A stretch of 64,000 nt of DNA from Acetilactobacillus jinshanensis_A (GTDB taxonomy: Bacteria > Bacillota > Bacilli > Lactobacillales > Lactobacillaceae), in the NCBI GenBank assembly GCA_043289735.1, contig CP171343.1, positions 434,001 to 498,000 on the forward strand, read 5' to 3'. The translations under genes and the position numbers were made by a program. Every line of letters starts with the position of its first letter. Position 1 is the first letter of the stretch. Positions 45,725 to 56,922 of this stretch are shown here, piece after piece. The notes under the pieces were generated by a model that worked only from the letters and a program-made list of their open reading frames with translations, made no database searches and was not told where the DNA came from.

Positions 45725-47725
45725 TTAATTAATAATCTTAACCCAGTTCTTGTTAGCCGTGACGTAATCACCGTTCGTCAACTGCAGACGAGTCTGTTAT
45801 TATTAAAATGACGATCAATGAACATTCTGCAGGTAAGCGTTCGGTACGTAGTCGTTACGACCGGTTACCCAGAAGTTATGGTGGTTAACGCTGAATTCGT
45901 AACGAACGTAGTTAGCGTGCTACCACGAACCTTATTAGAAGTAATATAACGACCGTTCGTTAATTCAAAGCGGGTCTGGTAATTACCTTTATTGAAGACC
46001 TTTTAAATCTGAAGCAATACTATTAGCATCACTGTCATCACACTAGCTGCCGAGTTAGCAGCACTACTATCCCACGCTGTTACCAGAACTAGCTAGAACT
46101 AGCAACGGAATTAGCTAGCGACCGAGTTAGCTGCACTGGCATCACTAGATGCTTCACTGGAACTAGCGGAACTAGCTACGCTAGCAGCACTGGATGCAAT
46201 ACTGGCTTATTCATAGCAACATTATCACTTAGCCTTAGCAGCATGGTTCTTACACTTGAAGCAGCGGAACTAGCGGAACTAGCTTACTGTCACCAGCAGC
46301 AGATGCAGAACTAGCAGCAGCGTTAGATGCGGAACTAGCGGCCTGTTAGCGGAACTAGCTATAAACTATCAGCAGAACTAGCAACTAGCTTTAGTAGCTT
46401 CGCTATTAAGTTTCAGAATTAGCACTGCATTACACCTGAATAAACGTTGGATGTTGATGTCGTTAGCATCAGTATTACTAATAGAAGCAGGATCTGTTGC
46501 AACGCTTAAAGCGTTGGATGCACTAGTGGCAACGTTAGCTGACTTAGCAGCGGAGTTAGCGGCGAGCATCACTAGCATCACTAGCAGCTGAACTAGCATC
46601 TGGAGCTAGCTGACTGGCGTCACTGTCCGCACTGGAAGCCGTTGAACGGCGTTTTTATCAATAACGATACTAGCGGCGGAACTAGCGGCACTGGATGCGA
46701 CGGATGCAGCTGAATTAGCATTGTTAGCAGCACTATTATCTGAACGTGCTTGATGCATCATTTGAAGCAATAATGGCATTGCTACTAGCAACACTATTAG
46801 CACTGGAAGCTACCGAACTAGCGACTAAGGAATTAGCGGATGACACTACCTGCAGCACTAGCTGCAGCACTTGATGCATTGATCGAAGCACTAGATGATT
46901 AGCAGAATTAGCATCGGCACTCGGAATCACTTAACGAACCGGTAGCAGAATTAGCACTGGAAGCAGCGCTCTGGCTAGCGTTATTAGCAAGGCATCACTA
47001 GCGGCGGAACTAGCACTCTGTTTAGCAGCACTGGCACTAGCATTCAAACTATTAGTGGCGTTAGTAAATTACTATTAGTATTTGAAACATGTTCCATTAC
47101 TACCAGTAACAGTACCATCATTATTACTAGCAGTGCTGTCAAAGCAGCTGAATTAGCACTGGATGCATTATTAGCATTTCAATTATGATACCTATTTATT
47201 ATTACCATTATTACCACTATTAGCAGCATTAGATGCGGAACTATGCGGCACTGGAGGCAACGGATGCATCACTTGATGCATTACTAGCAGTCATCATTAC
47301 TAGCAATACTACTATCGTTACTAGCCGCTTAATTTTAATATCAATAAAAGCATCATTATTATGAGTTCCATAACTACGTTAAAACGGGTAAATCACTAGA
47401 AGGATCTGGTAAGTACAGGTATTGTAAATTGTTTTGATTTAAGCCACCATTAGGTATCTAAATTACTAAGATCCATGGATTCAAAATGGCCCCAGAAGCA
47501 ATCTGTAATTTCCAATCATTAATCTAATTTTATATCGTACTCAATTTTGATTTAACGTACCGGTATCAGCGTCTTTTTTGGCCTCATCTAGCATTATTAG
47601 AATCATTATCAGCTAATTAGCCTCTAATTGATTATTAGAGCAGGGCCATCGACATGATTACCCAGTGCTTCCCTACCTTATGCAAGACTCTTTTTATCGT
47701 TAGACTTTTTAAATTGATTTTTATT
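45725..47725 (-). pseudogene. Ser/Ala-rich repeat surface protein (adhesin-like), decayed
   Basis: The minus strand across 2 kb reads as frame-shifting Ser/Ala/Asn-rich repeats (SAASVASSAASSAAS, ANSVASSNAIIASN). Near 47650-47700 a hydrophobic signal with VGKHWVIMSMAL follows basic residues and resembles the KxYKxGKxW signal of lactobacillus serine-rich adhesins. At the C-terminal side are two related modules: QTRFELTNGRYITSNK near 45950 and QTRLQLTNGDYVTANKNWVK ending at a stop at 45725, like wall-binding SLAP/DUF5776-type repeats. The many breaks may reflect unresolved repeats. Intact repeat length cannot be given. Confidence 0.65.
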
Positions 47726-47756
47726 ATATAACACTATTTAATATTAACTATTTTCA

Positions 47757-47975
47757 TTAAATATGGTTATCCGGCTGGTTCACTAAATTCGTTAATGAAC
47801 GCGTTGGATCAAGAACGAAGCCGAATTAATTTCATTCAAGTCCGCCATGAGCAGGTGGTTCTGCAGGACCCGGGGCCGTTAACATGCTCAATGGCTTGTA
47901 CGACGCTAAAGAAGATCATTTGATCCAAATCAATTTAAGGGCATGAAGATAATCAATTCGGTCGACAGAAATTAA
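47757..47975 (+). pseudogene. Pyruvate oxidase (TPP-dependent) remnant
   Basis: Plus-strand frames read YGYPAGSLNSLMNALDQERS and INFIQVRHEQ, then SAGPGAVNMLNGLYDAKEDH in another frame. This is the N-terminal TPP-binding region of the pyruvate oxidase/acetolactate synthase family, including the conserved glutamate in RHEQ. About 30 residues are missing between the two pieces and the rest of the gene (some 500 residues) is absent. Confidence 0.75.
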
Positions 47976-48019
47976 ATAATAAATAAAATATTATAAATTA
48001 TTAATAATAGGGGTGGTAA

Positions 48020-49447
48020 ATGTCAGAAGAAAATATATCCTTACACACAGATGCTTATGAACTTAGTATGATGCAAACCTATTGGGGTAAACATCTTCAA
48101 AATCGTCGGGCCGTTTTTGAAATGTTTTTCCGGACCAATCCATTTGGAAATGGTTACGCGATTTTTACTGGATTACAGCACGTGATTGATTACCTTAATC
48201 ATCTCCATTTTACCGATGATGATATTAAATATTTAAAAAGTACGCATTTCTTTAATCCTCAGTTTCTAGACTGGCTACGTCATTTTAAATTCAAGGGGAC
48301 GATTCGATCGGCCCATGAAGGCGATTTGGTCTTTGCTCATGAACCCATTTTTCAAGCTGAAGGTTCTATTATGGAATGTCAATTGATTGAAACGGCCGTT
48401 TTAAATATTATTAATTATCAGACTTTAGTAGCCACTAAAGCTTCGCGAATTAAAATTGCGGCGGGGAATGATCCGGTTATGGAATTTGGTTCCCGGCGGG
48501 CTCAGGAAGTTTCGGCTGCCATCTGGGGAACCCGAGCTGCTTACATCGGTGGTTTTGATGCCACTTCCAACGTTTTGGCCGGTAAGCTATTTGGTTTGCC
48601 GATCGCCGGGACCCATGCTCACTCTTTGGTTGAGCTCTATGGTAATGATTACAAGGCTTTTAAAGCCTATGCCGAAACTCACCATAATTGCACGTTCCTG
48701 GTCGATACTTATGATACTTTAAAGAGTGGTGTCCCTGCTGCGATTCGGGTTGCAAAAGAAATGGGCAACCGCATTAATTTCCAAGCCGTTCGTTTGGATT
48801 CCGGTGACATGGCGTACCTATCAAAACGAGTTCGCCAGATGTTAGACGCCGCTGGCTTTACCAATACTAAGATCGTCGCTTCGAACGGTCTGGATGAAAA
48901 CATTATTACGAATCTAAAGATGCAGCACGCTAAGATCGATGCCTGGGGCGTTGGAACCCAGTTAATCACCGCTTATGATCAGCCTAGTTTAGGTGGCGTT
49001 TATAAGTTAGTTGCCATTGATGATGGTACTGGTCACATGCGAAACGCCATGAAGTTAACGAATAATCCGGCTAAGATTACGACTCCCGGTAAGAAACAAG
49101 TTTGGCGAGTTACGAGCGGAGACGGCAAATCCGAAGGGGATTACATTACGATTGGGAATGAAAATCCCAATCGCGAACCTTCGTTATTTATGTTCCATCC
49201 TCAATATACCTACATTAATAAAACTTTAACGGGGTTCCGTGCGACACCCCTGTTAAAATTAATTTATAAACACGGTAAACAAGTTTATCACGAGCCTGAT
49301 GTGAATCGGATCAAGCGCCATGCCAACGCCTCATTAGCTTCATTATGGCCGGAATATAAACGTCAGCTCAATCCGCAAAAGTATCCGGTCGATTTATCTA
49401 AGCGATGCTGGGAAAATAAACAGAACACTATTAAACGAATTCGTTAA
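48020..49447 (+). CDS. pncB: Nicotinate phosphoribosyltransferase
   Basis: An intact 475-residue enzyme that makes nicotinate mononucleotide from nicotinate and PRPP with ATP, the committed salvage step to NAD. DAYELSMMQTYW at the N-terminus, MEFGSRRAQE near 155, GTHAHSLVE near 198, AVRLDSGDMAYLSK near 257 and VGTQLITAYDQPSLGGVYKL near 315 are typical. GGGGTGG precedes the ATG. A nicotinamidase domain at 13.8 kb would provide its substrate. nadE is not next to it. Confidence 0.97.
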   Translation: MSEENISLHTDAYELSMMQTYWGKHLQNRRAVFEMFFRTNPFGNGYAIFTGLQHVIDYLNHLHFTDDDIKYLKSTHFFNPQFLDWLRHFKFKGTIRSAHEGDLVFAHEPIFQAEGSIMECQLIETAVLNIINYQTLVATKASRIKIAAGNDPVMEFGSRRAQEVSAAIWGTRAAYIGGFDATSNVLAGKLFGLPIAGTHAHSLVELYGNDYKAFKAYAETHHNCTFLVDTYDTLKSGVPAAIRVAKEMGNRINFQAVRLDSGDMAYLSKRVRQMLDAAGFTNTKIVASNGLDENIITNLKMQHAKIDAWGVGTQLITAYDQPSLGGVYKLVAIDDGTGHMRNAMKLTNNPAKITTPGKKQVWRVTSGDGKSEGDYITIGNENPNREPSLFMFHPQYTYINKTLTGFRATPLLKLIYKHGKQVYHEPDVNRIKRHANASLASLWPEYKRQLNPQKYPVDLSKRCWENKQNTIKRIR

Positions 49448-49520
49448 AGAAACTGTAGAAAAAGAGTTTTTAAATTTATTTACAATAAAATTACTAATTA
49501 TTTTAAAACGGAGTAAAAGT

Positions 49521-49655
49521 ATGCAAAACGTATTGGATATTGCTAATGGTTATAAAATCAAGTATTCACATGGGCGATTATCAAACCTTTATTATGATTT
49601 AAATAGTATTTTAGAAAAGAGAATTTGCGCTAAGAGAAAAATAAAAGTGACGTAA
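49521..49655 (+). CDS. Small hypothetical protein, 44 residues
   Basis: ATG at 49521 with ACGGAG seven bases upstream. The peptide (VLDIANGYKIKYSHGRLSNL) is basic at its C-terminus. No family recognised; it may be the 5' part of a truncated gene. The remaining sequence to 49708 shows nothing else. Confidence 0.35.
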   Translation: MQNVLDIANGYKIKYSHGRLSNLYYDLNSILEKRICAKRKIKVT

Positions 49656-49708
49656 CAATATTAAAGCGTCGGGATATAAATCATTACAAAAATACCGCCT
49701 AGAATTAA

Positions 49709-49825
49709 TTAACGGCTTTTTCGCATCTTACGAATAACGTTCTTTTCAGCTTCGTTTCGCTGGTGTTCTAATCGTAAGGTCCGTTCACGATTTTCGGTGA
49801 TTTTACGATACTCTTTCGGGGTCAT
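49709..49825 (-). CDS. Small basic helical protein, 38 residues
   Basis: ATG at 49825 with GGAG nine bases upstream. The product is almost entirely charged (TPKEYRKITENRERTLRLEH, ending RKMRKSR) and should form one long helix. Such short basic peptides with good ribosome-binding sites are common in lactobacilli, but the function is unknown. Confidence 0.5.
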   Translation of the reverse strand: MTPKEYRKITENRERTLRLEHQRNEAEKNVIRKMRKSR

Positions 49826-49906
49826 AATTATCACTCCTTTAACCACGTTTCTATTGTAACATTTCTTATAAACTTTAAGTTAGCCTCACCTAACAATGAT
49901 TAATAA

Positions 49907-49943
49907 AAATAACCGTTAACTTTCCTAGGTAAGCTAACGGCTA
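49907..49943 (-). terminator. Intrinsic terminator after the fourth GRP transporter
   Basis: Imperfect hairpin CCGTTAGCTTACC/AAAGTTAACGG followed on the minus strand by TTATTTTTATT, 15 bases past the stop at 49958. Confidence 0.8.
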
Positions 49944-49957
49944 CGTTTTTATTAAAA

Positions 49958-50836
49958 TTAAATTAGACCGGTAACGGCACCGCCAACCACGACTAATACT
50001 AAGCCGCCTAACGTTAAACATAATTCCTTATGGGTCTTATGCTCTTTAATAACGAAGATCCCGATTAACGTAGAAACGACCACGCACATTTGGGATAGAA
50101 CGAAGCCGGTCGACAGACCGTTGATGTTGATCGAGAAGAAGTAGACGAATTCGGCGATCGCGAACGAAAAGCCGGTAATCATGTTTTCAAAGGTAACTTT
50201 CTTAAAGAACGGCTTTTCTCGACGGTATCGCTTCATGCTTAACGCAATCAAGATTCCGGAAGCTAACATTCCTAAGCACTGCGGCATGATCATCTCAAAG
50301 CCGGTGGCTTTCGGAATCTTCGGTAACGAATTACAGATAATAAAACCGATCGCTCCGAAGCCGGCGTTCATTAAACCCGCCCGGAAATTAGCGGGACTGA
50401 TCTGGGTACCGCCCGAATTAGCTTTATCCTGATAAGCGGTCATGCAAACTCCGGCCACGATGATTCAAATGGCTAGAAAGCCAATTAACTTAGCCGGTAA
50501 GGTTGCCCAGCTACCGAAGAACAGGACCCCGACGATCGAAGTCCCGACCAATTGAGAACCGGTCGACGTCGGCATGGTCATGGAGACCCCGATTTCGGGA
50601 TAAGCACTGTATTGCGTGATGGTCCCGAACGACCAGCACATCCCGGCGATAAAGCACCAGATGAACGTACTTAAGCCGATACTCGGTCGCATAATCAAGA
50701 AAAAGATGACGCTCGCGAGCGCGGCGCCATAAACGGTTCCCAGCATCTGTTCCGCGGGCCTGCCACCAAAACGATTTAGAAACAGCGGCATTAATCCCCA
50801 AAACAAGGCGGGAATTAAACCAACTATAATTCGCAT
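49958..50836 (-). pseudogene. GRP-family sugar transporter, interrupted by an in-frame TGA
   Basis: The fourth GRP permease of the window, about 290 residues. GLIPALFWGLMPLFLNRFGG starts it, with GRPAEQMLGTVYGA, PTSTGSQLVGTSIVGVLFFG, FIICNSLPKIPKAT and LIGIFVIKEHKTHKELC later. A TGA at 50465 interrupts FLAI/IIVAGVC without changing frame. It is more distant from the tandem pair than they are from each other. The rest of the coding sequence is clean, so the single nonsense change is the only defect. Confidence 0.85.
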
Positions 50837-50857
50837 AAAGTCTAGAATTTTAAATCT

Positions 50858-51670
50858 TTATTTATTTAAGCACTTAATCGGATCTAATCGGGAAGCTTTC
50901 CACGACGGCATGACCGAAGCAATCGCGTTAATGATCAACGTAATAATAAAGACGATCACGACCTGATGAGGCATAATCTGAACTAAATTAAAGCCCATCG
51001 ACGAATTAAAGGTCAGATGATTAATCAATAATTCACCCAGATAGCTAAAGACGGTTGCCAGAATTGAGCTAATGATGCCTAGCAACAACGCCTGATCCAA
51101 GAATAAATGGCGAACGTTCTTCTTACTGGCGCCCAGTGCTCGTAGGATCCCGATCTCCCGAGTCCGTTCGTTGACGCTGATGTACAAGATGGCCACGATC
51201 ATGACGGCGGCGACCAGTAGAGATATAGCAGCGATGGCGGTTAAGACGCCGGTAATGATCTTAACGTATAAACTGACTTTATTCAGCATAACGTTACCCT
51301 TAAACGTAGCAACTAAGTATTGGGTCATGATCCCGGAGACCTTTAAGGGATGCTGTTTATCCATCTGTTTAGCGTCATCGGGAGTAATCAAAATCTCAAC
51401 TGACTCTTGCTGGCGGCAACTCCGTATTCGACGTTCTTAACGCCTTTTACGTGCTCAACCGTTTTAATTCATCGGACGATTATCATTTGAATTATGGTGA
51501 TGAATCATCGCCACGTTCGGTTGAACTTCAGAATTAATCTGCTGACTTACGTAATGATGGGTGCCGGTACTTAAGCCTAAAATTAAAATAATGGCAATCA
51601 GACCGATTGCACCCCCGATAATGGTCAAAATGTTCTGGCCTTTATTGCGGTTAATATTATCCGCGGTCAT
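50858..51670 (-). pseudogene. MacB/FtsX-type ABC transporter permease, with a gap and frameshift
   Basis: The N-terminal helix and start of the periplasmic-type loop (NILTIIGGAIGLIAIILILG) occupy 51464-51670. The C-terminal FtsX domain with three membrane segments (ITGVLTAIAAISLLVAAVMI, REIGILRALGASKKN, then SVMPSWKASRLDP) lies at 50858-51391. The large extracytoplasmic domain between is mostly missing and frames differ. Its start overlaps the ATPase stop by 4 bases. Such systems export peptides or lipids or resist antimicrobial peptides. Confidence 0.85.
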
Positions 51671-52371
51671 TCTCCATAACGATTGATAACGATCGCGAAG
51701 TTCTTATCCGAATCGACCTGACCGTTAGCTAGATGAATGATTCGGGTTCCGTAGCTGGCGACCTTGTGAGAATGGGTCACCGTCAGAACTAACTTACCGC
51801 TTTGGGCGATTTTATCCAAAATCTTAAGGATTTCGTCGGTATTCTTCTGATCCAAAGCACCGGTGGGTTCATCAGCGATCAAAATCTGCGGATCAGCGGC
51901 TAAAGCTCGGGCGATTGAGACCCGTTGGCGCTGCCCACCGGATAATTCTGACGGGTACTTCTTCATCTGATCAGTTAAGCCGACCGTCTTTAATAAATGT
52001 TTAGCCCGTTCAGCCCGTTGCTTCTTGGATAGATTCGTCATGTCTAGCGGTACCAAAACGTTACCTAGCGCCGTTAAGTGACCGATCAAATGAAAACTCT
52101 GGAAAACGAAGCCGATGTTGTGACGACGGTACTGATCTAATTGCTTAGGCTTATAGCTCTTCAACGATTTACCGTTGACCACGACATCTCCAGAATAATG
52201 ACTGTCCAGTCCACCGATGATGTCCATTAAGGTGGATTTACCCACTCCGGATTCACCCAGGATCGACACGAATTCACCTAAATGAAAATTTAGGTTAATT
52301 CCCTTTAGTACGTGTAACGTTTGATCATCGTTGGTAAACGATTTTTGAATATTTTTTAACTGTAGGACACT
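51667..52371 (-). CDS. MacB/LolD-type ABC transporter ATP-binding protein
   Basis: ATPase of the MacB-like exporter. Walker A GESGVGKST, Q-loop VFQSFHL, signature LSGGQRQRV, Walker B ILIADEPTGALD and H-loop TVTHSHKVA are intact. The first ATG-like codon of the clean frame (GTG at 52269) is internal. In-frame sequence upstream (SVLQLKNIQKSFTNDDQTLH) is the normal N-terminus, so the start is near 52371, where no standard start codon is seen. Overlaps the permease by 4 bases. Confidence 0.9.
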   Translation of the reverse strand, partial: SVLQLKNIQKSFTNDDQTLHVLKGINLNFHLGEFVSILGESGVGKSTLMDIIGGLDSHYSGDVVVNGKSLKSYKPKQLDQYRRHNIGFVFQSFHLIGHLTALGNVLVPLDMTNLSKKQRAERAKHLLKTVGLTDQMKKYPSELSGGQRQRVSIARALAADPQILIADEPTGALDQKNTDEILKILDKIAQSGKLVLTVTHSHKVASYGTRIIHLANGQVDSDKNFAIVINRYGE

Positions 52372-52449
52372 GATATTTGATAATAGTATTATTAATTAAT
52401 TTAATTTAATTTTCAATGTTTGTTACTTATATTCAAGATGTGATAACAA

Positions 52450-54360
52450 AAAATAACTTAGCTGACCACGATAACGATCCTTGATGTTCAAAGTCCACGT
52501 AGTCGGTCTTGTAGTCAACGATCGAAGCTTGGTTGGTCTTTGGATCGTACAGATAACCATCAATGATTCCGTGGATCAGGATACTTTCGGGATCAAAATC
52601 CGATGGGCGCTAACCAATAACGAGAACGGAGTCTCACGATGATAACTATCGGGATGCTTCAAGATCCTGATGTAAATCGATCATCTGAAGGACCAGATGG
52701 GTTGCCGTTCCAATCTCCGTCGACTTCGGCTGATGAGCTTTTTGAATAAATTTCGGCGTCGTAAAGTCACCGGTTACGAACTGGTTCGATAAGCCGTGAT
52801 AATCCTGATGATGAGCTTGGTCGAGTCGCCCCATTTCAACCGAATTCGGGTCTTCAAATAATTGCTTAACGTCGGAAACGGACCGGTAGTTTCCTTCTTT
52901 AGTAGCAGCTTGGTGGGGATAGGCTCCGATCCAATCTAAATAATTCTTAGCCTTGACCCGGTCGGTTAAATGCCCGGGTCATGGCAACGTACAGCTTTCG
53001 CATTTCTTCGGATATAATCATTTCGCAAGTCAACTGGTTAAAACTTCGGGACGCGTCAATTAGAAAGACGATCGGAAATTCTAAGCCTTTACTGCCGTGA
53101 ATCGTGACCGAAGTTACCATGTCTTTACCTTGCTGAGGAGCGGCTTCCGTTAAATCTTTCTGCTGATTCTGTAACTGATGAATGAAGCGGACGAACTGAA
53201 ACAGCCCGTGAAAGTTAGCCTGTTCGTATTCAGCGGCCCGCTGATACAAGGCATGCAGATTAGCTTGCCGCTGGGCACCGGCCGGCATCCCGCCGACGTA
53301 GTCCAGAAAGCCGGTAGTCTGATAAATGCTCCAGATTAGATCCACCAGGCCGTGACGCTGGGTAATCTTCCGAAACGCTTTAAATTATGCAAGAATTCTG
53401 ATAAAAGTCCATACGGCATGATAATAATCACCGGTCTTAGCATTGATTCTTAGATAAGCTAGCTGATTTTCATCCAAACCGACCATCGGTGAACGCAGAA
53501 CGGCCACTAACGGAATGTCCTGATCCGGATTATCAATGATTTCCAGTAACGACAGCATGATTTGAATTTCGGTCGTCTTGAAGTAGTTCTGCGACCCCAG
53601 CATCTGGACCGGAATCCCCTATTGCCGGAAGACGTCTGAAATAGCGACGTTATCGTCACGCGTCGAAGCAATCAAAGCAATATCTCCATAATCTGACCGA
53701 AGATTAAGTTAACGAAACGGTCGATATTTTGGGTCGAACGGTAGTTTTTCCGAAGAATAATTTCTTGATTGCCGTTTATCTTTATGCAAGAAAAAGGCCT
53801 GGTCAGCCGAACGAAAACGGTAGATCGACTGTTTAACGTCTCCCACCATAAAGACGTTGCGGGGTTCGCCCGTCTTCGGATTATGTTTAGCGACCAGCCT
53901 AATAATAGCATCCTGAAGCTGGTTATCATCCTGATATTCATCGATCATAATTTCATGAAACTGATCCTGAAGGTGTTTCCGAACGGCTTGACTTTTTTCT
54001 AAGATGGCTAAAGCGCCCCGTTCGATATCAATGAATTCTAAGACGTGACGTATATAAGTCTTCCCGGACGTCTTTCCAGACCTGATCACGTAACAGGATC
54101 ACTTCCGAATTGTTACTTAAGATCCGAAAGTGCGGATCCAGACCGATCACGTAGTAGTAATAACGTTCCACGACCTGCTGGCAAAACGAATCCAGCGTTC
54201 CGATATTAGCGGTCGGTAAGTCGCCGATTTGACGCATTCTTTAGCGGCAGCTCGGGTAAAGGTAACGATCAAGAAGTTATCAATTCCGTAAGTTCGTTGA
54301 CTACCCGATCGACCAAGACTTTGGTTTTACCCGCACCTGCGGACGCGGACACCAATAAAT
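52450..54360 (-). pseudogene. addA: AddA/RexA helicase-nuclease subunit, shattered
   Basis: UvrD-type helicase with a C-terminal RecB-like nuclease, half of the AddAB (RexAB) double-strand-break end-processing complex. Recognisable pieces on the minus strand are NIGTLDSFCQQVVERYYY, EIMIDEYQDDNQLQDAIIR (Walker B, near 53930), NVFMVGDVKQSIYRFR, ITIHGSKGLEFP-like sequence near 53110, KLYVAMTRA, and nuclease-domain sequence near 52500. The Walker A segment is not found. At least six frame changes. Confidence 0.88.
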
Positions 54361-56216
54361 TGCCCTTATCATTTATCCTCCCCGTTTTTAGCTTGCTGAA
54401 TCTTCGCGACTAACGGTTTCAAGAACGGATCTTGAATTAACGAATACAAAGCCCCGAAAACGTAATACAGGACGTCCAGGTAGGTCATCATCTGCATCTG
54501 GGTCCCGGCATAGATTTGACCGTAGTCAAAACTATGCGGACTCGATTTATAATCAATCAACCCGAAGTACTGTCGACTGGAGATAAATGGTGTGAATCAT
54601 GGCTTTAACGGTCGTCCGTAAGCGGTTCTTAACGTACTTCATCCGGGCGGAGCTCTGTAAGATAGCTTGAATCAAATGCCGTAAGGTTCCCAATCGACTG
54701 CCTAAATACGCTGGGTCGGGATCCCGAAAGCCTTCTGCATCTGTTTAACGTACGGTGATTCGTGAATTCCGGCGTTACCTTCGTCCGCCCCCTTTAAGCT
54801 ATAGGTAAAGATGACCTTCTGCGTGGCGCTCATAAAAGCTAGGTAATTAAGGTACGGTTCGTTATCAGTCTGGTAATGACTGTCGTCATCTAGATAACGC
54901 TGATTATCATGATCATTAGCTCGATCGGTATTACTAAAGAACTGATCGTTGACGATGTGATCAGGCATAACGTCGTCGGTGGAACCGATCATAAAGACGA
55001 CCTTATAATCTCGCATCTGAACGATCTTGCTTTCACTGATCACGACCTGATCAAAGGTCGGTGGGACCTGAGAATAAGACGCGGCTTCAAAGCCGGCTTT
55101 TAATAAGGACCAGAAATGACATAATCCTTAGTAAAGTTATGTGAGTGATATCATCGTATTGACTATACCGCCAATCTTGATCCTGAAGCCACTCCTGGCC
55201 TCGGTAACCGTTCTGGAAGACGCAGTTTTCACACAGGTACAAATCGCGGTAGTATTCATCGACGTTCATAAACCTGCCGTCGTCGTTCTTGGGAATCAAA
55301 AGCCCGTTTTTTAGTAGATCGATCACGTCTAAATCGAAAACAGATCCCCGATCAACCGGACTAACGGATGCGAGACCATCTGTTTCTGCAGATCATCGAA
55401 GATGGGAATCTGCTGTAGATTAAAAATGGGTTTAATGATGTTACTGAATTTATCCAAATGCCGCGTTAAAATCAGAAAATCTGAATAACGATATTTTCCG
55501 GTCGCGACCATTTGACGAATCCGGATCGCGACCTGAGCTAATTCTGCATAGGTATTATCCGCTTGGAAAACGGTCGGTCGGTAAAATAGATCGTACGGTT
55601 AAATCGATGACGACTCCGGCCGACTTTTAATTAAAATCTTAACCAGTCGATTTTCCTGAGCGGTAAACTGGGAAAAGCCCCGAATGTAGAAATGACAATG
55701 GGTTAAATCATGATGGTTAGCTAAATAATCACAGAGCCGGTTCAGAACCCCCTCTTTACTGATGTACTTGTTATGGGTGTCCTTTTCAAAAGCTTTATAA
55801 ATGATCAGAAAATCATGGGTTTTCTGAACCAAATCATCTACTTTTAACGGATTGCTCATATAGTGTTTCTAAATCGTCAGCCGAAATCTGGCTGGTCTGC
55901 ATCTCACTAATTTCCTGAGCAATTTTGAGAATGAAGCCGGGATGGTCAATCTCCCGCTTAAATAGCTTTAATTCTTTAGCGTGCTTCTGAATAATGGCGT
56001 AGAGTAGCATATTCACGCCGGAGTCACTGATCTGCTGATGCTGCATCATGGGTTCCTGGTTAAAGAAGAACCAGCCCATTCGGGTCAGTGAAAGAATCTG
56101 AACGTTAATCTGAGCATACGGCTGACTATTATCGCTATTATTGGGGCGCAACCGTTTCAAAGTCTCAATTTCGGACCGGAACTTAATATGGTTCGGAACC
56201 AAGTAGAAATAATAGT
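54361..56216 (-). pseudogene. addB: AddB/RexB subunit, shattered
   Basis: Partner of AddA, located just upstream on the same strand as in other lactobacilli. Pieces: VPNHIKFRSEIETLKRL at the N-terminus, YRYSDFLILTRHLDKFSNII, FYIRGFSQFTAQENRLV, VFMIGSTDDVMPDHI, and the nuclease core LIDYKSSPHSFDYGQIYAG with QMQMMTYLDVL at 54369-54560. The family is about 1,200 residues; here under 650 remain, so large parts are missing as well as frame-shifted. Confidence 0.87.
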
Positions 56217-56297
56217 AAACGCGATCAAGGCGACCACTAAGGTTCCTAAAATCTTGCCATCAAAATCCCGATAACCTTAACGATGGTAAAAATCATG

Positions 56298-56550
56298 TTA
56301 TAGAGTCTCGTTAATGACCGTCATAATGCATTCTTTGACGTCATCGTACTGGCAATCCAAGAAGTGACTATGATCCGACGTATCGGTTTCGAAGCGGTGA
56401 TTCTTCGGATTGTAGTACATCTGATAAGTATCGCTAAGCTCGTCTAAACGTCATGATACGACGGAACCGTTTTAAGACCTGATAGATCCCCTCGTAATCA
56501 GGCGCCTTCATTAATTCATGAGCAATTTTAACTTTTTGATTTGGTTGCAT
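56298..56550 (-). pseudogene. Small hypothetical gene, frameshifted
   Basis: ATG at 56550; VKIAHELMKAPDYEGIYQVL then, after a one-base shift near 56440, DELSDTYQMYYNPKNHRFET and DDVKECIMTVINETL ending at 56298, about 83 residues. Not recognised. Just above it (56551-56740) minus-strand fragments (INDVLSNQAVKIANRAHDGY, then TKTGNYNYAT) are the tail of another decayed gene. Confidence 0.4.
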
Positions 56551-56922
56551 AATTATAGTTTCCGGTCTTGGTATTAGGTGCCTGATAATTTTTAGCGTTA
56601 GCGAACTTAAACGTAAAGTAGCCGTCGTGCGCACGGTTAGCGATCTTTACGGCTTGATTACTCAAGACGTCGTTAATCTCAAGGTTTCTTAGCTTTGGAA
56701 GCGTAGTTAATGGCGTTCGCCGTTGACTTATTTAAGTAACCTTGGCAACGTCCTTTTCACTAACCTCGATCTTTATTATGATCATTTGATGTTAAAATCT
56801 TCAGATGATGTTCCATTTAAAGATCAATATCCAGAAATGTCAACACTAAAGTCATTTTGGCAACCCCAAGAAATATACCCAGTTCTTCTTAATTTATCTA
56901 TATTTATAAGGAGTAAATTTAG

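Noticed and set aside
45725..47725. CRISPR array
   Set aside because: The short repeats are irregular and in-frame Ser/Ala codons, without constant repeat and unique spacer structure or cas genes.
28725..50467. TGA read as tryptophan (recoded stop)
   Set aside because: TGG is used throughout and TGA terminates intact genes such as the alcohol dehydrogenase at 7698; no sign of recoding.
52380..52450. Separate gene between the ABC ATPase and addA
   Set aside because: AT-rich spacer without start codon or ORF; likely promoter of the ABC operon only.
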